A stretch of 64,000 nucleotides of DNA, taken from assembly GCF_018323985.1 (NCBI RefSeq), contig NZ_AP024590.1, forward strand, positions 2,914,001-2,978,000. The letters run 5' to 3'. The DNA is from Enterobacter kobei (GTDB lineage: Bacteria; Pseudomonadota; Gammaproteobacteria; Enterobacterales; Enterobacteriaceae). The notes below the pieces were generated by a model, which saw only the letters and a program-made list of their open reading frames with translations, had not been told where the DNA came from and did not search any database. The position numbers and the translations under genes were made by a program. Positions 63,548 through 64,000 of the stretch are shown here, piece by piece (position 1 is the first letter of the stretch; every line of letters begins with the position of its first letter).

Positions 63548-64000
63548 ATGACGATGCCCGTAGCCCAATGCCCATGGCGTATGCAGGTTCACCATATCAC
63601 CCAGGAAACGCCGGATGTGTGGACACTGTCGCTGTTATGCCATGACTACTACCCGTACCGTGCGGGCCAGTATGCGCTGGTCAGCATCCGTAATTCTGCC
63701 GATACGCTGCGCGCCTATACGCTCTCCTCAACGCCTGGGGTCAGCGAATACATCACGCTGACCATCCGTCGTCTGGACGGCGGCGCAGGTTCGGAGTGGC
63801 TGACCCGTGACGTAAAGCGTGGCGACTATCTGTGGCTTTCCGACGCGCAGGGGGAGTTTACCTGCGATAACGAACCTAACGATCGTCTGCTGCTGCTGGC
63901 GGCGGGCTGCGGCGTGACGCCGATTATGTCGATGCGTCGCTGGCTGGCGAAGCATCGTCCTGACGCCGATGTGCAGGTGATTTTCAACGTCCGCTCACCG
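63548..64000 (+). CDS. hcr: NADH:Hcp oxidoreductase Hcr, N-terminal part
   Basis: FAD and [2Fe-2S] reductase that passes electrons from NADH to Hcp. The window contains the first 151 codons, ending exactly at the right edge; the E. coli protein has 322 residues and the missing C-terminal part should hold the ferredoxin domain. The ATG at 63548 is preceded by AAGGAG (63536-63541). Residues about 55-62 (RAYTLSST) bind FAD and GCGVTPIMSMRRWL binds NADH. It forms an operon with hcp. Confidence 0.96.
   Translation, partial: MTMPVAQCPWRMQVHHITQETPDVWTLSLLCHDYYPYRAGQYALVSIRNSADTLRAYTLSSTPGVSEYITLTIRRLDGGAGSEWLTRDVKRGDYLWLSDAQGEFTCDNEPNDRLLLLAAGCGVTPIMSMRRWLAKHRPDADVQVIFNVRSP

Overview
This window is core chromosome of a member of the Enterobacteriaceae. 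Gene content and order match the E. coli K-12 segment from ldtD (ycbB) to hcp-hcr (about 20 min), read here so that ldtD comes first. Several proteins are near-identical or identical by eye to E. coli (Lrp, InfA, IhfB, ClpA, PflB). The lineage is not E. coli. Differences from K-12 are: no ycaL between aroA and cmk; no ycaK/ycaN/ycaM or ycaC around ycaD; a CigR/RcnB-like gene in their place; no serW tRNA between infA and clpA; and a shorter FtsK linker. An Enterobacter/Lelliottia/Kosakonia/Klebsiella-type genome would fit, but the genus cannot be fixed from sequence alone.

Layout. 1-8.7 kb: 3' part of the window holds the 5' end of ldtD (cut by the window edge) and the cmoM-mukF-mukE-mukB operon (wobble-uridine methylation and chromosome condensation), all on the minus strand. 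8.8-17.9 kb: elyC on the plus strand, then a minus-strand operon comEC-msbA-lpxK-ycaQ-ycaR-kdsB-ycbJ, mixing lipid A/Kdo supply with crosslink repair and DNA uptake-type genes. 18-24.5 kb: ihfB, rpsA, cmk, aroA, serC and ycaP (minus). 24.6-31 kb: ycaO, focA-pflB and pflA (plus), the anaerobic pyruvate/formate module, with FNR and IHF sites. 31-37 kb: the CigR-like gene, ycaD and dmsABC (minus), the last with an FNR site. 37-45 kb: serS, rarA, lolA, ftsK and lrp (minus), with a LexA box before ftsK. 45.5-51.4 kb: trxB, cydDC, aat and infA (plus). 51.5-54.2 kb: clpA and clpS (minus). 54.5-64 kb: cspD (plus), macAB (minus), ybjX (plus), ybjD (minus), lysO, hcp and the 5' part of hcr (plus).

How the genes work together. 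Two themes recur. One is the switch to anaerobic life: focA-pflB-pflA, dmsABC, hcp-hcr and the global regulator Lrp, with FNR/IHF/NsrR-type sites visible in the promoters. The other is proteostasis, envelope and redox upkeep: clpS-clpA-aat-infA (an N-degron group), trxB-cydDC, lolA, msbA-lpxK-kdsB, elyC and ldtD.

I see no prophage, insertion sequence, CRISPR array, rRNA or tRNA gene, and no clear previously undescribed system. The observations most worth a second look are intergenic inverted repeats (kdsB-ycbJ, ycbJ leader, serC-ycaP, dmsA promoter, ihfB 3' end), the CigR-like gene at a lineage-variable junction, the kinase-fold YcbJ with degenerate catalytic motifs, and the OLD-type nuclease YbjD.
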